From Tardiphaga sp. (lineage in GTDB: Bacteria > Pseudomonadota > Alphaproteobacteria > Rhizobiales > Xanthobacteraceae): a stretch of DNA of 6,409 nucleotides. Of the stretch, positions 5,439-6,409 are shown piece after piece. A program made the translations under genes and the position numbers. Position 1 is the stretch's first letter; each line of letters opens with the position of its first letter. The DNA lies in contig JAQGJY010000007.1 of the NCBI GenBank assembly GCA_028290325.1, positions 1-6,409 on the forward strand, read 5' to 3'. The notes under the pieces are model-generated. The model did not search any database. It worked only from the letters and a program-made list of their open reading frames with translations, and was not told where the DNA came from.

Positions 5439-5741
5439 ATGACGAAATTCGCACTTCTCGGCGCGGCTCTGTTGGCCGCAACATCCTTCGCCCTGCCCGC
5501 ATCCGCGCAGCAGGTCATTTCCAATCCCGGCTATTGCGCGCAGTTCTATCCGAACGCCAACTGCCAGAACCGGGGCGAAAACAGCCCTTATAATGGCGAC
5601 TATCAGCGTCGCGGCGGCACCTCCGGCCCGCTCGGTTTCAACAGCTTCGGCTATGACAACGGCCAGCGACAGGTGCGGGAACGCCGCGTCAAGCGCAGCC
5701 GCTCTTACAGCGACCAGGGCGGCACGCGCCGGATGTATTGA
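5439..5741 (+). CDS. Small exported protein with two cysteines, function unknown
   Basis: This is a 100-residue protein. Residues 1-23 are a textbook signal peptide: MTKF, a hydrophobic core (ALLGAALLAATSFALP), and ASA/QQ cleavage after residue 23. The mature part opens with VISNPGYCAQFYPNANCQNR (25-44), in which Cys32 and Cys41 could form a disulfide in the periplasm. It then becomes Gly/Asn/Tyr/Arg-rich, ending in a basic tail (RERRVKRSRSYSDQ and RRMY). No catalytic motif is seen. Small exported proteins with the NPGYCAQFYPNANCQN pattern occur in Bradyrhizobium and relatives, as far as I recall, without assigned function. It has its own signals: a GGAAC-type promoter candidate, GGAGAG ribosome site, and an intrinsic terminator 18 nt after the stop. 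It is thus a monocistronic unit separate from moaC, possibly part of the general stress response. The basic tail might bind a polyanion or the envelope; that is speculation. Confidence 0.85.
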   Translation: MTKFALLGAALLAATSFALPASAQQVISNPGYCAQFYPNANCQNRGENSPYNGDYQRRGGTSGPLGFNSFGYDNGQRQVRERRVKRSRSYSDQGGTRRMY

Positions 5742-5758
5742 TCGTCCGGCACGAGATG

Positions 5759-5787
5759 AAAAGGCGGCCCTCGCGGGCCGCTTTTTT
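5759..5787 (+). terminator. Intrinsic terminator of the small exported protein gene
   Basis: GCGGCCC (5764-5770), loop TCGC, GGGCCGC (5775-5781), then six T (5782-5787). The A-rich left flank (AAAAG) can pair with the T-run, so the element could also work leftward. It lies 18 nt after the stop codon at 5739-5741. Confidence 0.93.
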
Positions 5788-5832
5788 ATGGCCACGGCGA
5801 AACCGGGCCTCGGCGAGAGAGCGCGTCTGACA

Positions 5833-5861
5833 TTGTCCGCGGCGCTGGCTTTCGGTACATA
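5833..5861 (+). promoter_or_regulatory. Candidate promoter of the HAD phosphatase gene
   Basis: TTGTCC (5833-5838), a 17-nt spacer and TACATA (5856-5861) form a weak sigma-70-type promoter (4/6 and 3/6). Since an intrinsic terminator lies just upstream, a promoter is expected here. Its start point would fall at or next to the ATG at 5868, implying a leaderless or nearly leaderless mRNA. An alternative -10, TACGAT (5860-5865), would need a 21-nt spacer. Confidence 0.3.
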
Positions 5862-5867
5862 CGATGC

Positions 5868-6409
5868 ATGACATCGTTGCTCACGCCGCATTGCGCTGAT
5901 GCCCTGCTGTTCGATCTCGGCCGGGTCGTGCTCGACGTTGACGTCACGCGCGCGCTGGCTTGCTGGGCGGCCCATGCGAACGCGGCACCGGCGCAGATCG
6001 CCGCGCGCTTCAGGCAGGACCATCATTACGAGCAGCACGAAATCGGCGCGATCGATGCGTCGGCTTATTTCGCCACCCTGCGCCAATCGCTCGGGATCGA
6101 CATCACCGACGAGCAGTTTCTGGAAGGCTGGAACGCGGTCATCATCGGCGAGATGCCCGGCATCGATGCGTTGCTTGCGGCGGCCGCGCGCCACCTGCCG
6201 CTCTATGCCTTCTCCAACACCAACGTCGCCCACGCCGCGTCTTTCTCGGCGCCGTTCGCGAAGCTGCTGAGCCATTTCCAAACGGTTTTCCTGTCGTCGT
6301 CGATCGGCCTGCGCAAGCCGGACGCGGCGGCCTATGATCACGTCGTCAAGGCGATCGGCGTCCCGGCCGCGCGGATCGTGTTCTTCGACGATTCCAACGA
6401 GAATATCGC
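5868..6409 (+). CDS. YihX-like HAD-superfamily (subclass IA) phosphatase, N-terminal part (runs off the right edge)
   Basis: The first 180 codons are present and the 3' end is missing; E. coli YihX has 199 residues, so little is probably lost. Motif I is LLFDLGRVVLDVD (13-25), with D16 as nucleophile; Gly in place of the second Asp is usual for the FDLGxV group. The cap region contains QDHHYEQHEIGAIDASAYF (50-68), close to the YihX cap, and EGWNAVIIGEMPGI (86-99). Motif II is FSNTN (115-119, S116), motif III GLRKPD (147-152, K150), motif IV VFFDDSNENI (171-180, D174-D175). All four motifs are intact. YihX is an alpha-D-glucose-1-phosphate phosphatase; that substrate is possible here but not shown. 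The product is probably cytoplasmic. ATG 5868 is the only sensible start in this frame and lacks a Shine-Dalgarno. An out-of-frame ATG lies at 5864. It is separated from the upstream gene by a terminator. Confidence 0.9.
   Translation, partial: MTSLLTPHCADALLFDLGRVVLDVDVTRALACWAAHANAAPAQIAARFRQDHHYEQHEIGAIDASAYFATLRQSLGIDITDEQFLEGWNAVIIGEMPGIDALLAAAARHLPLYAFSNTNVAHAASFSAPFAKLLSHFQTVFLSSSIGLRKPDAAAYDHVVKAIGVPAARIVFFDDSNENI

Noticed and set aside
5271..6341. Minus-strand open frame of 356 codons over moaC end, the exported protein and the HAD gene
   Set aside because: It runs antisense through three supported genes and a clear terminator and has no recognisable domain.

Overview
The window looks like chromosomal DNA of an alphaproteobacterium of the order Hyphomicrobiales (Rhizobiales), most likely the Bradyrhizobium / Rhodopseudomonas / Afipia group. 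The evidence is high GC with strong G/C third-position bias, the order ppiD, trpD, trpC, moaC (the trpD-trpC-moaC operon is known from Bradyrhizobium japonicum), small exported proteins of a rhizobial type, and intergenic repeats resembling the palindromic elements of that group. The species cannot be fixed from the sequence alone.

Layout. Left edge, minus strand: a GTG-started protein with a YflT / general stress protein 17M-like N-terminus and a glycine/alanine-rich hydrophobic segment (298 to 1, runs off the edge). Upstream of it on the same strand is a small exported protein with a PepSY-like C-terminal half (620-315); the pair probably form one transcript. A 300-bp divergent intergenic region (621-920) carries a candidate EcfG-type stress promoter facing left and a weaker housekeeping-type candidate facing right. 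On the plus strand follows ppiD (921-2831), a membrane-anchored periplasmic SurA/PpiD-like chaperone. A 228-bp gap holds a 13-bp-arm hairpin and degenerate REP-like repeats. Next is a tightly packed operon: trpD (3060-4073), trpC (4077-4883, 3-nt gap) and moaC (4880-5359, ATGA overlap). After a perfect inverted repeat and a second EcfG-like promoter comes a 100-residue exported protein with two cysteines (5439-5741), closed by a clear intrinsic terminator. The right edge holds the N-terminal 180 residues of a YihX-like HAD phosphatase (5868 onward).

How the genes work together. TrpD and TrpC catalyse the second and fourth steps of tryptophan synthesis from chorismate, and MoaC makes cyclic pyranopterin monophosphate for molybdenum cofactor. 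They share an operon by position rather than by pathway. PpiD assists folding of exported proteins. The stress-type gene at the left and the small exported gene at the right are separate transcription units. Both are preceded at the right distance by GGAAC-N18/19-TT, the core of the promoter used by the alphaproteobacterial general stress sigma factor EcfG, so this biosynthetic segment may be flanked by two general-stress units.

No clearly new multi-gene system is visible. The observations most worth following up are the paired EcfG-type promoters, the structured repeat between ppiD and trpD, and the apparent loss of canonical catalytic residues in the PpiD parvulin domain.
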